A stretch of DNA of 64,000 nt from Tholera decimalis (Eukaryota > Arthropoda > Insecta > Lepidoptera > Noctuidae), in contig OW964568.2 in assembly GCA_943138885.2 (NCBI GenBank), positions 22,093,338 through 22,157,337 on the forward strand, in the 5' to 3' direction. How positions within the stretch are numbered: the stretch's first letter is position 1; each line of letters begins with the position of its first letter. A program made the position numbers and the translations under genes. Below the pieces are notes generated by a model. The model had not been told where the DNA came from and made no database searches. It saw only the letters and a list, made by a program, of their open reading frames with translations. Below, piece after piece: positions 1-9,951 of the stretch.

Positions 1-2136
1 GTGGGCGAAAAGCTAGTTCTCAATATATATCTGAGGAACTTATATTGAGCGCGCTAATTTCTATAATAAACCCTTCCTTATGCGGGCTAAATGCAAAATT
101 GGTTTTGTTAAGCAGACTTTATTGCGTTGAATTATAAACTTTCAAAGTGGTTAAGACCCGTGATACAAATACAATTATTGCAGATACAGAATTAATAACA
201 GAATCACCAGCTGGCAATTCTTCGAAGGCTTGGCCTTGATAGGCAGTGGTATAGACGTCCAAACAAACGTGCATTAATTGGTAATCTATGTTTATTCGAC
301 ACTTGTACGGTTAGAACCAGTAGACTAAAAACAAAATGATGCAATGTTTATATATAATTAAAACTACTAAAACCCTTCATGAAAAACGATGATTAGAAAT
401 AGAAAGAATAACAGAAGAGATATAATTTATTTCTGTATATATTTATTTAGGTTAACCTACAATTGTTTACACTATATGTATCACTATACATTTGTATGAA
501 ACAGTCATATTACATTTATAAGTGTAAAAATTAATTACAGGCTAACACCACATGTGCTATTTAAGGTTAGAAATCAATATTATTAACATACATAATTCTA
601 AACATAAAGGAGGCAGATCGAATGATAATTATAAGGTTATTATTATTAGGTTGGTTCTATATTTTCTAGTTCCTCATATGTTGCAGCTGCAGGTTTGTTA
701 CAAGATTGGCTTGACACACAACCCTAAAAAATGTATTACACTATTATTAGTTAAAAGTATGGAAATAATCTTTAAATTATGAATTATTATTATTTGTCGA
801 CATTAACTAACTGCAGTAGATAAAAGTTAAGTAATTAAGTTATAAGTAATTATTAATATAATAAACTACACTTGGAAGCAAGTTTGCGTAGCTAAGTTTT
901 TGGCCAAAATGATATAAAATATTTTTGCCATCAATTTGCTAAGCAAAAGTAAATAAAACAACTAAAATGTCGACTTTTATGCTCATTAATTTGACTCCTT
1001 TCATAACTTTCACTTACCAGATCTTTGAATGTGCCCAGTACAGGTTGTATATTCTTTTCTTTAGTGGGTTTTAATATTATAGTACTTAAAACATTTAATT
1101 GTTTCGCTGACAGGAATCTAAAATAATAATAGATTGATGAGAACAAAATTGTAGTATTTATGGTTAAGATAGATTCAAAATGAAAATTTATCTTGCTATG
1201 CTCATATTCTATTTCGAAACGGTGATCTTTATGTCATTTGTAAAGATTGATAACTTACTTTAGAGAAAATGGATGGAATTGCATCATTTGATCTTGTTTC
1301 GAAATGCAATATTACTTCGGGCTTGAAATGGCGGGTACAAATTTTGGAACCGTTTCTGACCCTTTTCTGTGTAGAACACTGAGCCACCGGTCTCGAAGAT
1401 CATCATCTTTAGGAAAGCTTAAAATAACAAAAAATAATATATAATGAGAAGAAAGAAAAATAATAAATAAGAAGAATAAAGAGAAGAACATCCAATTTTA
1501 CATTGAAAACATAGTCACCCTAAATGCAATTTGTAAACAAAGTCACAAAACTTACTTAAAAAGGGAAATTCCAGACCCGGGGTACCCTTTTCACTCTTGC
1601 AATTAACCACAAAACACGTTCTTACCGTGGTTACAATAACTTGCACTTTAATATTACGAAAACTCACAAAATTAAATATAATTCAAATTTATAAACATAC
1701 AGATGTCAAGTAAACGTCAGTCGGCAACGTAGTAATTGCCAGGTATAGTATAATATATCACTACTAATTCTTGCAAATTCCATTTGTTTTTGGTTTAAAC
1801 ATCTTGTGTTTGCATGGTAAAATAACTTTAATTTTCATTAATATGCATACAGTAATAATGGTAATTCATTTTAAAGATAGAATTCCAAAGAAGTTTAAAA
1901 CTAGGTGTTATTACTACAACAGACAGGTCGAAAAAATTACCATTGAAATAAATATTTTTAATCTGACACACAGAAGAAAGGGACACAGTCCACACACGCA
2001 CTGTCTCGCTCGGAACGAAAAGTTCCTTCAGTTTTATGCGTGCAAGTTTATACTCTATTGTTTAACAGCTAAGAAAGACTTTCTGTATTCTTTGAATCAT
2101 TCGTAAGCAATCCAGTTAGTAGGTAGAAGATCCTTG
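1..2136 (-). mobile_element. P-superfamily-like transposon, left copy (cut by window edge)
   Basis: Reverse complement of the element at 2205-5171, read from its 5' terminus (CAAGGATCTTC, minus strand, ending at 2136) to the window edge. About 590 bp of its 3' part must lie before position 1. The identification rests on the THAP-type exons it shares with the other two copies and on the 8-bp duplications seen around those copies. It lacks the small Helitron present in the other two, so it preserves the empty site near 790-800. The start codon of its THAP exon is changed to ACG. Copies diverge by scattered single-base differences. It is non-autonomous as far as visible. Confidence 0.8.
1259..1628 (-). 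pseudogene. THAP-domain exons, left P-like copy
   Basis: Minus-strand counterpart of the THAP-like exons at 2715-3084. The expected ATG reads ACG (plus-strand CGT at 1626-1628). It keeps the Cys-x4-Cys start of the zinc finger and shares the one-base loss after the ETVPK motif that puts the CSRHF part out of frame. THAP domains are DNA-binding zinc fingers at the N-terminus of P-element transposases; this copy cannot encode one. Confidence 0.6.
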
Positions 2137-2204
2137 GGTCTTAGTACTAAATAGTTTACATGTCACTTCAATACCAACTGAACAAACATACACTGAAACA
2201 AGAC
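2137..2204. other. Spacer between two inverted P-like copies
   Basis: 68 bp of unique DNA between the head-to-head elements. Its last 8 bases, AACAAGAC, are the left target-site duplication of the right-hand copy (repeated at 5172-5179). Its first 8 bases, GGTCTTAG, should be one half of the duplication of the left-hand copy; the other half would lie before the window. Confidence 0.75.
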
Positions 2205-2714
2205 CAAGGATCTTCTACCTACTAACTGGATTGCTTACGAATGACTCAAAGAATACAGAAAGTCTTTCTTAGCTGTTAAACAATAGAGTATAAACTTGCA
2301 CGTATAAAACTGAAGGAACTATTCGTTCCGAGCGAGACAGTGCCGTGTGTGGAATGTGTCCCTTTCTTCTGTGTGTCAGATTAAAAATATTTATTTCAAT
2401 GGTAATTTTTTCGACCTGTCTGTTGTAGTAATAACACCTAGTTTTAAACTTCTTTGGAATTCTATCTTTAAAATGAATTACCATTATTACTGTATGCATA
2501 TTAATGAAAATTAAAGTTATTTTACCACGCAAACACAAGATGTTTAAACCAAAAAAAAAATGGAATTTGCAAGAATTAGTAGTGATATATTATACTATAC
2601 CTGGCAATTACTACGTTGCCGACTGACGTTTACTTGACATCTGTATGTTTGTAAATTTGAATTATATTTAATTTTGTGAGTTTTCGTAATATTAAAGTGC
2701 AAGTTATTGTAACC

Positions 2715-3084
2715 ATGGTAAGGACGTGTTTTGTGGTTAATTGCAAGAGTGAAAAGGGTACCCCGGGTCTGGAATTTCCTTTTTTAAGTAAGTTTTGTGA
2801 CTTTGTTTACAAATTGCATTTAGGGTGACTATGTTTTCAATGTAAAAGTGGATGTTCTTCTCTTTATTCTTCTTATTTATTATTTTTCTTTCTTCTCATT
2901 ATATATTATTTTTTGTTATTTTAAGCTTTCCTAAAAATGATGATCTTCGAGTCCGGTGGCTCAGTGTTCTACACAGAAAAGGGTCAGAAACGGTTCCAAA
3001 ATTTGTAGCCGCCATTTCAAGCCCGAAGTAATATTGCATTTCGAAACAAGATCAAATGATGCAATTCCGTCCATTTTCCCTAAA
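2715..3084 (+). pseudogene. THAP-domain remnant of a P-like transposase
   Basis: Two exon-like segments, 2715-2787 (ATG start, donor GTAAGT) and 2926-3084 (acceptor TTTTAAG, donor GTAAGT). The first encodes MVRTCFVVNCKSEKGTPGLE, which holds the first two zinc ligands of a C2CH THAP finger. The second encodes FPKNDDLRVRWLSVLHRKG and, in another frame, KICSRHFKPE and DAIPSIFPK, which match the THAP core, its Cys-x2-His ligands and the C-terminal part. The frame breaks at a short A run near 2997-3001, and the exon 1/exon 2 phase also does not fit. The same break occurs in all three copies, so a disabled copy was the one that spread. Confidence 0.65.
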
Positions 3085-3229
3085 GTAAGTTATCAATCTT
3101 TACAAATGACATGAAGATCACCGTTTCGAAATATGTAGAATATGAGCATAGCAAGATGAATTTTCATTTTGAATCTATCTTAACCATAAATACTACAATT
3201 TTGTTCTCATCAATCTATTATTATTTTAG

Positions 3230-3329
3230 ATTCCTGTCAGTGAAACAAATAAATGTTTTAAGTACTATAATATTAAAACCCACTAAAGAAAAGAATATAC
3301 AACCTGTACTGGGCACATTCAAAGATCTG
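3230..3329 (+). pseudogene. Exon-like segment downstream of the THAP remnant
   Basis: A 100-bp segment bounded by a good acceptor (ATTATTTTAG) and donor (GTAAGT), conserved in the three P-like copies (minus strand near 1018-1117, and 55833-55932). One frame is open through it (FLSVKQINVLSTIILKPTKE and on). A further acceptor precedes 3878 and opens a short frame that ends IEPT-stop. No domain recognised; probably part of the former transposase between the THAP finger and the catalytic core. Confidence 0.4.
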
Positions 3330-3560
3330 GTAAGTGAAAGTTATGAAAGGAGTCAAATTAATGAGCATAAAAGTCGACATTTTAGTTGTTTTATTTACTT
3401 TTGCTTAGCAAATTGATGGCAAAAATATTTTATATCATTTTGGCCAAAAACTCAGCTACGCAAACTTGCTTACAAGTGTAGTTTATTATATTAATAATTA
3501 CTTATAACTTAATTACTTAACTTTTGTCCACTGCAGTTAGTTAATGTCGACAAATAATAA

Positions 3561-3813
3561 TCTATACTAATATTATAAAGAGGTAAAATTTGTAAGTTTG
3601 TATGTATGGGGTAATCTCTGAAACTACCGAACCGATTTTGAAAATTCTTTCGCTTGCACGTAGCTGCATTATCCCTGAGTGCTATAGGCTATAAATTATC
3701 TTTATATCATGCATATTAGCCGAGCTAATATAATCTTTGTCAAGCAAGTCGGGGACGGGATCCCGTGGAATATTTTCGACTTCTACGTGGACGAAGTTGC
3801 GGGCAGAAGCTAG
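3561..3813 (+). mobile_element. Small non-autonomous Helitron (253 bp)
   Basis: Starts TCTATACTAATATTATAAAG and ends GCGGGCAGAAGCTAG, the TC...CTAG termini of lepidopteran Helitrons. It sits between A and T. The unoccupied sequence is seen in the left P-like copy (reverse complement near 785-800), where AAATAATAATAATTC runs through without it. Present also in the third copy (56164-56335) with an 81-bp deletion. Confidence 0.9.
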
Positions 3814-4800
3814 TAATTCATAATTTAAAGATTATTTCTATACTTTTAACTAATAATAGTGTAATACATTTTTAGGGTTGTGTGTCAAGCCAATCTTGTA
3901 ACAAACCTGCAGCTGCAACATATGAGGAACTAGAAAATATAGAACCAACCTAATAATAATAACCTTATAATTATCATTCGATCTGCCTCCTTTATGTTTA
4001 GAATTATGTATGTTAATAATATTGATTTCTAACCTTAAATAGCACATGTGGTGTTAGCCTGTAATTAATTTTTACACTTATAAATGTAATATGACTGTTT
4101 CATACAAATGTATAGTGTAAACAATTGTAGGTTAACCTAAATAAATATATACAGAAATAAATTATATCTCTTCTGTTATTCTTTCTATTTATAATCATCG
4201 TCTTTCATGAAGAGTTTTAGTAGTTTTAATTATATATAAACATTGCATCATTTTATTTTAGTCTACTGGCTCTAACCGTACAAGTGTCGAATAAACATAG
4301 ATTACCAATTAATGCACGTTTGTTTGGACGTCTATACCACTGCCTATCAAGGCCAAGCCTTCGAAGAATTGCCAGCTGGTGATTCTGTTATTAATTCTGT
4401 ATCTGCAATAATTGTATTTGTATCACGGGTCTTAACCACTTTGAAAGTTTATAATTCAACGCAATAAAGTTTGCAAAACCAATTTTGCATTTAGCCCGCA
4501 TAAGGAAGGGTTTATTATAGAAATTAGCGCGCTCAATATAAGTTCCTCAGATATATATATTGAGAACTAGCTTTTCGCCCACATAGGATTCTGTTATATC
4601 GCGCTACCGAGCAACTGTTCAAAAATCTGAGATAGAAAGAACCCTATATAGTTCCCAGGGTTTTAAACTATCTCCATGCCAAATTTTTTCGAAAGTGGCT
4701 CTGTGATTTAATCGTGAAAGCGTAACAGACCGATACAGACCTTTATATTTATAATTGAATTTATTTCTTTCTTTCTATTTAATACGTTGTTAAGAAAAAA

Positions 4801-5010
4801 ACTGGCCAAGTACGAGTCGGACTCGCACATGAAGGGTATTTTTATAGGTAGGTAATGAATGGTACGGAACCATTACCTATAAAAAGCGCCAAAAAAATCA
4901 CAACTGTTGTATGGGAGTCTCCCTTAAATATTTATTTTAATTAATTTTTAGTATTTTTTGTTATAGCGGTAACAGAAATACATCATTTGTAAGGTTAATA
5001 ATAAGTGTCT
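4801..5010 (+). repeat. Lepidopteran retroposon fragment inside P-like copy
   Basis: Begins ACTGGCCAAGTACGAGTCGG and runs through the family's usual body (CAACTGTTGTATGGGAGTC, TAGCGGTAACAGAAATACAT). It holds a hairpin (TTTTTATAGGTA... TACCTATAAAAA) near 4839-4881. It is inside the transposon and is shared with the copy at 60947. Confidence 0.65.
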
Positions 5011-5179
5011 AAAAAAACCTGCAAATATTGCATCAAATAAAATTGTCCTTACGTTTATCGCGAATTGATATCCACACTACTAGAAAGAGATAGCTAGGTC
5101 CTTCGAGGGTATACTCTTCGGAACGGATTTGAGCTTCGCGTCCGCATTCCAGTTTAGGTACAAGTTCCTTGAACAAGAC

Positions 5180-8000
5180 ATCATACAAAAGTACTACCAA
5201 CCTATCAGACTAAATAGTGCTGAGCGATAGCAGTAACTTCTTTATCGATAAAGTATACGCGGATCGGAAACGGGCTTACTTTTAACTTCTTTAAATTTAA
5301 GAGTGAATTTGCGTTGAAATAAAGCAAGGATTGTAGATTATAAGAAAAACAGTATATTCTATACTATAATTATTATAATTATTAAAACTAGTACAGATTA
5401 TTAGACTAAATAATATGTTAGGGATTGCAGTAATTTATTCCCAATCTTTTTCTGGACGCAAACCCATAGCGGTCATAAACATTTCATATTTCATTCGATA
5501 GAGCTCCGTCGTCAGAACGTCAGTGACGATGTCTTCTTTATTCTTGTATTTATAATCATTGACTGCAACGTCATTGAAATGAAAATATGCCAAATAACTT
5601 TACATGATATGAGACGCAACCTACTTAGTGAGGTGCTTGGGAAGATACCTTGTGTTTTAACTAAGAAAAAACTTCAAAAATGTCCTGTGACTAAACTTTG
5701 GTGTGTAGCCTGAAAATTATACATAAAGTAAATGCGGTTTCATTTAATGCCTCTCGCTTTTATTAACGATGTTTATAAACAATTAAAAGCAGACATATGA
5801 TAAGAGATATCATCATACCATTTATCGAAAATTGATAAGAGCCATTTGCGTTACAGCACATCACTATCACAAAATAAAATTGAAAATTAAAAGATCGATT
5901 AAGCCTTTTAGTACCATATTTTAATTAAAATATATACATATATAAATATCTAATTTAATTCTTACCGAGCCTCATCTAATGGAAATTTTGCTATAAACTT
6001 CCTTTTTTCATTACCTTTACGACTTCACAAGTACGATACTTCACAAGTTATAAATCGGCTATTAGGTGGTATTATGGTACAGACGCCAGCACATCAAGCT
6101 ACAAAAATCTGTCAAAAGAGAATGCCAAGTTTCGGCTCACAAATCATGTAGCGTCCGACAGACTTTCTAAATTAATGATAATTCATTATATAAAATAGTA
6201 AGAATTATAGAGTATAAATAAAATCTGTAGAAGTACACCGTTTAAAAGTAATTTTAAATAGTTATTCAATTTATCAACACGTTTTCCATCTACAATTTTA
6301 ATTAGAAATGTTGCCAATACCAAAATAAAATAATATCGATACGAAATTGCACTTGCAAATTGATTACATTAATATAATTATGAACCTACGATTACTTGCA
6401 AAAGTCCTCTTAATTCTTATAATAATAAATAATGTTCAGTTATATTTTTGACTATTTTATAATAATTTAAAATAATTAAATTCAATTATTGATACAGTTT
6501 AGAATAGTTATATAGTGCTGGTTACACTTAATCTTGTAGTTGTCACTGACAATTGTCAAAAGTTTTATTTCTCCCGCGTTTTATGACGAGCGACGAAGTG
6601 TCTTGCGTGTTTTTTAAGTTTTGTGTTGTTTATTGCTGTTACCGGACCCCGATTTCTGTATTACTAAAGACTACCGTGGCTGTTGAAACTGTATTCAGTA
6701 TTAATTATTCAATCATTTAATAGTTTATTTCATGTTATCGTTAAAATTAGAAGTATTAGGTGGTCAATTTCAAAGAACTATAACTTTTTTTTGTGTACTT
6801 CTTATAGAAAACAAATTATATAGTGAAATTCTATAATTATTTTCCTTTTTAATGATATATAGTTCATCTTTGTCGGTTCTGGCCGAGTGTTGAAGGAAGC
6901 CTCGGCATTCTCCTTTCTTTAATAGATTTTCAACTTTATTTTTAAAGAAATTAGGCTCAAGGTTGATTGGGAAAATTTGACAGTTTCGGGTAGCTTCATG
7001 TGCTGGCGTCTGTATAATTATGTTTACTGAACAAGAACCGATCACTTTTTACAAATTAAGATAGAAATTAACCGTAAATCAATTTAATTACTGCCAGAAA
7101 ATAATAAGCACAAACTTACAAAATACAAGACACAAGTAAACATATATGGTCAACAGGCAACCATAGATTAAAAAGTGGCTGACTGTAATGAAAGAAAGAG
7201 AAAGCGCACGGAACAGGTGAGACAGCAAAATCTGCCATTATTTACCGCTCAAAGTCCATAGTATTTTTTCCCCTTGAAGTTGCAGTAGCCTGGTAAAACC
7301 ACATGAGTTTTCATTCAGTGTCTCCATATACACGGTAATTACCGTAGATGCACCGTAATCAAGCCGTTATCTACCGTCAAGGTAATAATGTATTACCGTG
7401 TCATAAATCACCGTGTTACCGTTATGAATTACTTTGTTGTATATATTTCATCGTGTACTGCCTAAAAGTCCTACAACGAATTTCACGTCAGTCAAATTAA
7501 CAATTTTGTAAAGGCAAAACTGCCGGGAGTCCGATGGAAATCCCACAATATCTAAACGTCTATCTCTACAAACAAGCGTTGGCAATCTATTCTCAACCTT
7601 ATTTAAATACTAGAAGGAACGAAATTTCTAAGTGATATGGATGAATGACGTAAAACACATGTTATTATTTTTTTTTGCTAATAATTTGAAAAGCAAATAG
7701 TGTTTTGATTCATTTCATAATAATGTTGTTTTTTTTTTTACTTTGAAAAATTACGCGGTAATGTACACGGTACACTTTTAGTAAATTAGCACAGCCAGTG
7801 GACAATCACAGGATCAGTGCGACGCACGTTGTTTATTTTGTTAGTTGAATATTTAGAGTTTGAATATTTTAATGTAAAAACGTGGTATCTTAATATTAAT
7901 AGTGGTAGTTTATTGTACTGTGTGTATGAGTAATTCTAGAAGAAATTAAAACATATCATACTTAAACCTCTGCAACCCTAAATAATCAAAATGTAAATTA
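5180..8000. other. Gene-free region
   Basis: AT-rich DNA with no convincing coding region. Points seen: a 24-bp inverted match (around 6079 and 6999) that encodes similar short peptides in opposite directions, and a cluster of ACCGT motifs at 7331-7432. The single open frame of note (6770-7045, minus, 91 residues) has no recognised domain. Confidence 0.5.
7331..7432. repeat. Cluster of ACCGT/ACGGT motifs
   Basis: About eight ACCGT or ACGGT pentamers within 100 bp, several in TTACCGT or its complement (CACGGTAATTACCGTAG is an inverted pair). Could be a degenerate short repeat or a cluster of protein sites; no function can be assigned. Confidence 0.35.
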
Positions 8001-8008
8001 AAAAAATT

Positions 8009-8050
8009 GGATAAGTACGAGTCAGACTCACCGATGAAGGGTTCCGTACT
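8009..8050 (+). repeat. Retroposon 5' fragment
   Basis: TTGGATAAGTACGAGTCAGA through GAAGGGTTCCGTACT is a truncated head of the GGCCAAGTGCGAGTC family. It ends where the Helitron at 8053 begins. Confidence 0.55.
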
Positions 8051-8052
8051 AA

Positions 8053-8267
8053 TCTATACTAATATTATAAAGCGGAAAAGTTTGTTTGTTTATTTGCTTG
8101 AACGCGCTAATCTTCGAAAGTACTGGGTGGATTTGGATGCAATTTGGTATGGAAGTAGCTTGAAGCTTGAGGAAGGTTATAGGCTACTTTTTACGCGACT
8201 GCAAAAAGGAGAGTTATGTTTTTACCGTGATAGAATCCACGGGAGCGAAGCCCCGCGTGAGTACTAG
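8053..8267 (+). mobile_element. Small non-autonomous Helitron (215 bp)
   Basis: TCTATACTAATATTATAAAG at the start, GAGTACTAG at the end, inserted between A and T. The interior (GTTTGTTTGTTTATTTGCTT, GAACGCGCTAATC) is the common form of this lepidopteran family. Confidence 0.85.
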
Positions 8268-8311
8268 TAATAGTAATATTATATTATATTATATTATTAT
8301 ATTATATAATA

Positions 8312-9129
8312 TGGCGAATGAAAAATAAAAGTTGCGATGAATCTACAAGGGAAGTGATAATAAAACTTCGCGATAAGAATTAGTCATATAAAAAGATAGC
8401 CGATCACCTGCAGTGCTCAAAAACGATGATATTCCACGCTGTGAAACATTTTAACACCTATCATAGCAAAAAAGGTATCTGCGTTGAAACGGTGTCATAG
8501 GCAAGCTCGGCTTGCATTTGCTAGGGGGTATGAAAGCTGAACAGTAAGACTGGAAAAATATTCTTTTCTCTGATGAGACAAAAATGAACAGAGTATGTTC
8601 TGATGGGAAACGATATGTTGGACGCCCTCCCAATACAGCATTCGACCTCACGTATACAAAAGTGACATTACAGAATGGTGGTGTAAATGTGAAAATTTGG
8701 GGGTGCTTCTCTGGTCAAGGTGTTGGACCTGTTACGATTGATAGAAGGAAACATGGATCAATTCCAATTCAAAAATATACTGGAAGAAACAATGTTACCA
8801 TATTGCTGAAGACGTGCTTCCGATTATTTGGACATTTCAACACGACAATGATCCCAAGCATACTGCACGCACGATTAAACAATTCCTCACATCTCAATCA
8901 GTTTCTGTCTTACAATGGCCACCAAACAGTCGATTTAAATCCCATAAAGCATCTTTGGTGCAAAATTAAGAAAAAGGTTTCAAATCGACGGTGTGGTAAC
9001 CTAAGTGAGTTATACAACGTGTTTTTAGAAGAATGGCGCTCTATTTCTCTTGAAAAAGATCAAAACAAGTCAATGCCTCGCCGGTGTAAGGCAGTTATCA
9101 AAAGCCGTGGACACGCTACAAACTATTAA
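8312..9129 (+). pseudogene. Tc1-like transposase, decayed
   Basis: The longest open piece (8584-9129) encodes NRVCSDGKRYVGRPPNTAFD, VKIWGCFSGQGVGP, and ends SMPRRCKAVIKSRGHATNY, all hallmarks of DD34E Tc1 transposases. Just upstream is WKNILFSDETK with the first catalytic Asp. The second Asp block (FQHDNDPKHTART) is in another frame near 8839-8875, and the third block reads NPIKHLW, with Lys where the catalytic Glu should be. The N-terminal HTH part is full of stops. Cleaves and joins transposon ends in working relatives; this one is dead through frameshifts and the lost Glu. Confidence 0.85.
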
Positions 9130-9390
9130 CTTAGAATAAAATGTATTAAATTGCAATTTTTAACATTATCACCCTCTTATTTAATGAGATTTTAAAAATC
9201 AAAGTATTTACTTAAACAACTCTCGAGCAGTTTAAAACTCGTTCTTAATTATTTGACCAGCTTCATTACTATTTGAAATTGTAACTGTCGATAGTAAATT
9301 AAATTTGTAAGGTAAATAGTAAGTGATTTTAATATTTACTCGTAATCCCGTTTACGCTATCCATGTAGCCATTTCATAACATAAGTAACT

Positions 9391-9595
9391 ATAAGCAGTT
9401 GCTCGCGACTTCGTTCGCGTGGGAAGTGTTTCCCGTGGGAATGTCGCAAAATCCCGTCTTAGCGAGCATCTACGTACTAAAAGGAACCCCCATGCAAAAT
9501 TTGAGAGCCCTACTACTTATATTTTCTGAGATTTCGTGATTAATCAGTGAGTGGTATTTTACTTTTATATATATAAATTACTTTTGAGAAGAAAC
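9391..9595 (-). mobile_element. Degenerate Helitron-type fragment inside Tc1 remnant
   Basis: Contains GCTCGCGACTTCGTTCGCGT, GTTTCCCGTGGGAATGTCGC, and an AT-rich TTTATATATATAAA end, as in the reverse-oriented Helitrons at 12481 and 16366. The CTAG terminus is not preserved. It lies between the Tc1 coding remnant and the Tc1 right terminus. Confidence 0.5.
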
Positions 9596-9645
9596 ATAAA
9601 AGTACATATGACATTGTTTATTAAAAAAAAATCAGGTACTACAAA

Positions 9646-9674
9646 TCGTTCTTAATTATATGACCACCACTGTA
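9646..9674 (+). repeat. Right terminal repeat of the Tc1-like element
   Basis: CGTTCTTAATTATATGACCA through CCACTGTA is the usual right end of Tc1 elements, next to a TA. A related internal copy (CGTTCTTAATTATTTGACCA) is at 9240. I did not find the left terminus upstream of 8312. Confidence 0.6.
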
Positions 9675-9773
9675 TAGATAGATATGCAATTCATGTTTAT
9701 AAATTAAAAAAAAATAGTTACTAATAATTGGGCCTAGTTGCCATAAATAAACACTTATTTAATTTAATTACTA

Positions 9774-9951
9774 CTAACCCATCTTCTCCATGACCTCGAG
9801 CTTCTTATTGACCTTGTAGGAAGAAGGCCTGTAGTCGCCGCTCGGTGGGGAGCCCCGGCGCTCCGACGACGACGAGTGGGCGGCCGGGTACTGCGCCCCG
9901 CGGGACTTGGAGCGCGAGCGGTCACGCCGCTCGTGGCGGTGGCTTGATGAC
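9774..9951 (-). CDS. Exon 7 (last) of the Arg/Asp/Ser-rich gene
   Basis: 178 nt from acceptor CGTTAG to TAG stop (9776-9774). Encodes SSSHRHERRDRSRSKSRG, a Ser-rich linker, and the C-terminal YKVNKKLEVMEKMG. Candidate poly(A) signals on the minus strand follow closely (ATTAAA near 9757; AATAAA near 9617, inside the Tc1 remnant). Confidence 0.85.

Larger units (their letters stand above)
2205..5171 (+). mobile_element. P-superfamily-like transposon, complete non-autonomous copy
   Basis: A 2,967-bp element that begins CAAGGATCTTC and ends GTACAAGTTCCTTG, so the outermost 6 bp (CAAGGA) are inverted. It is flanked by a perfect 8-bp duplication AACAAGAC (2197-2204 and 5172-5179). Eight-bp duplications are typical of hAT and P elements; the THAP-like exons at 2715-3084 favour P. 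Inside are exon-like segments with good splice sites, a Helitron (3561-3813) and a retroposon fragment (from 4801). No catalytic transposase region is visible, and no long frame exists on either strand. Its length agrees exactly with the third copy once later insertions and one deletion are subtracted (2,886 bp plus 81 bp). Confidence 0.85.

Noticed and set aside
2269..2538. 89-residue minus-strand frame repeated in the P-like copies (also 1771-2106 and 54872-55141)
   Set aside because: Lies outside the exon-like parts, shows no domain, and persists only because the copies are young.
2715..3329. A working truncated THAP protein acting as a repressor, like KP of Drosophila
   Set aside because: Tempting given kept splice sites, but the zinc-finger frame is broken in all three copies.
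1..4581. A single giant foldback element
   Set aside because: The right arm extends to 5171 with its own 8-bp duplication, so these are two independent copies in opposite orientation.
8451..8651. Minus-strand frame over the Tc1 region
   Set aside because: Antisense to recognisable transposase motifs.
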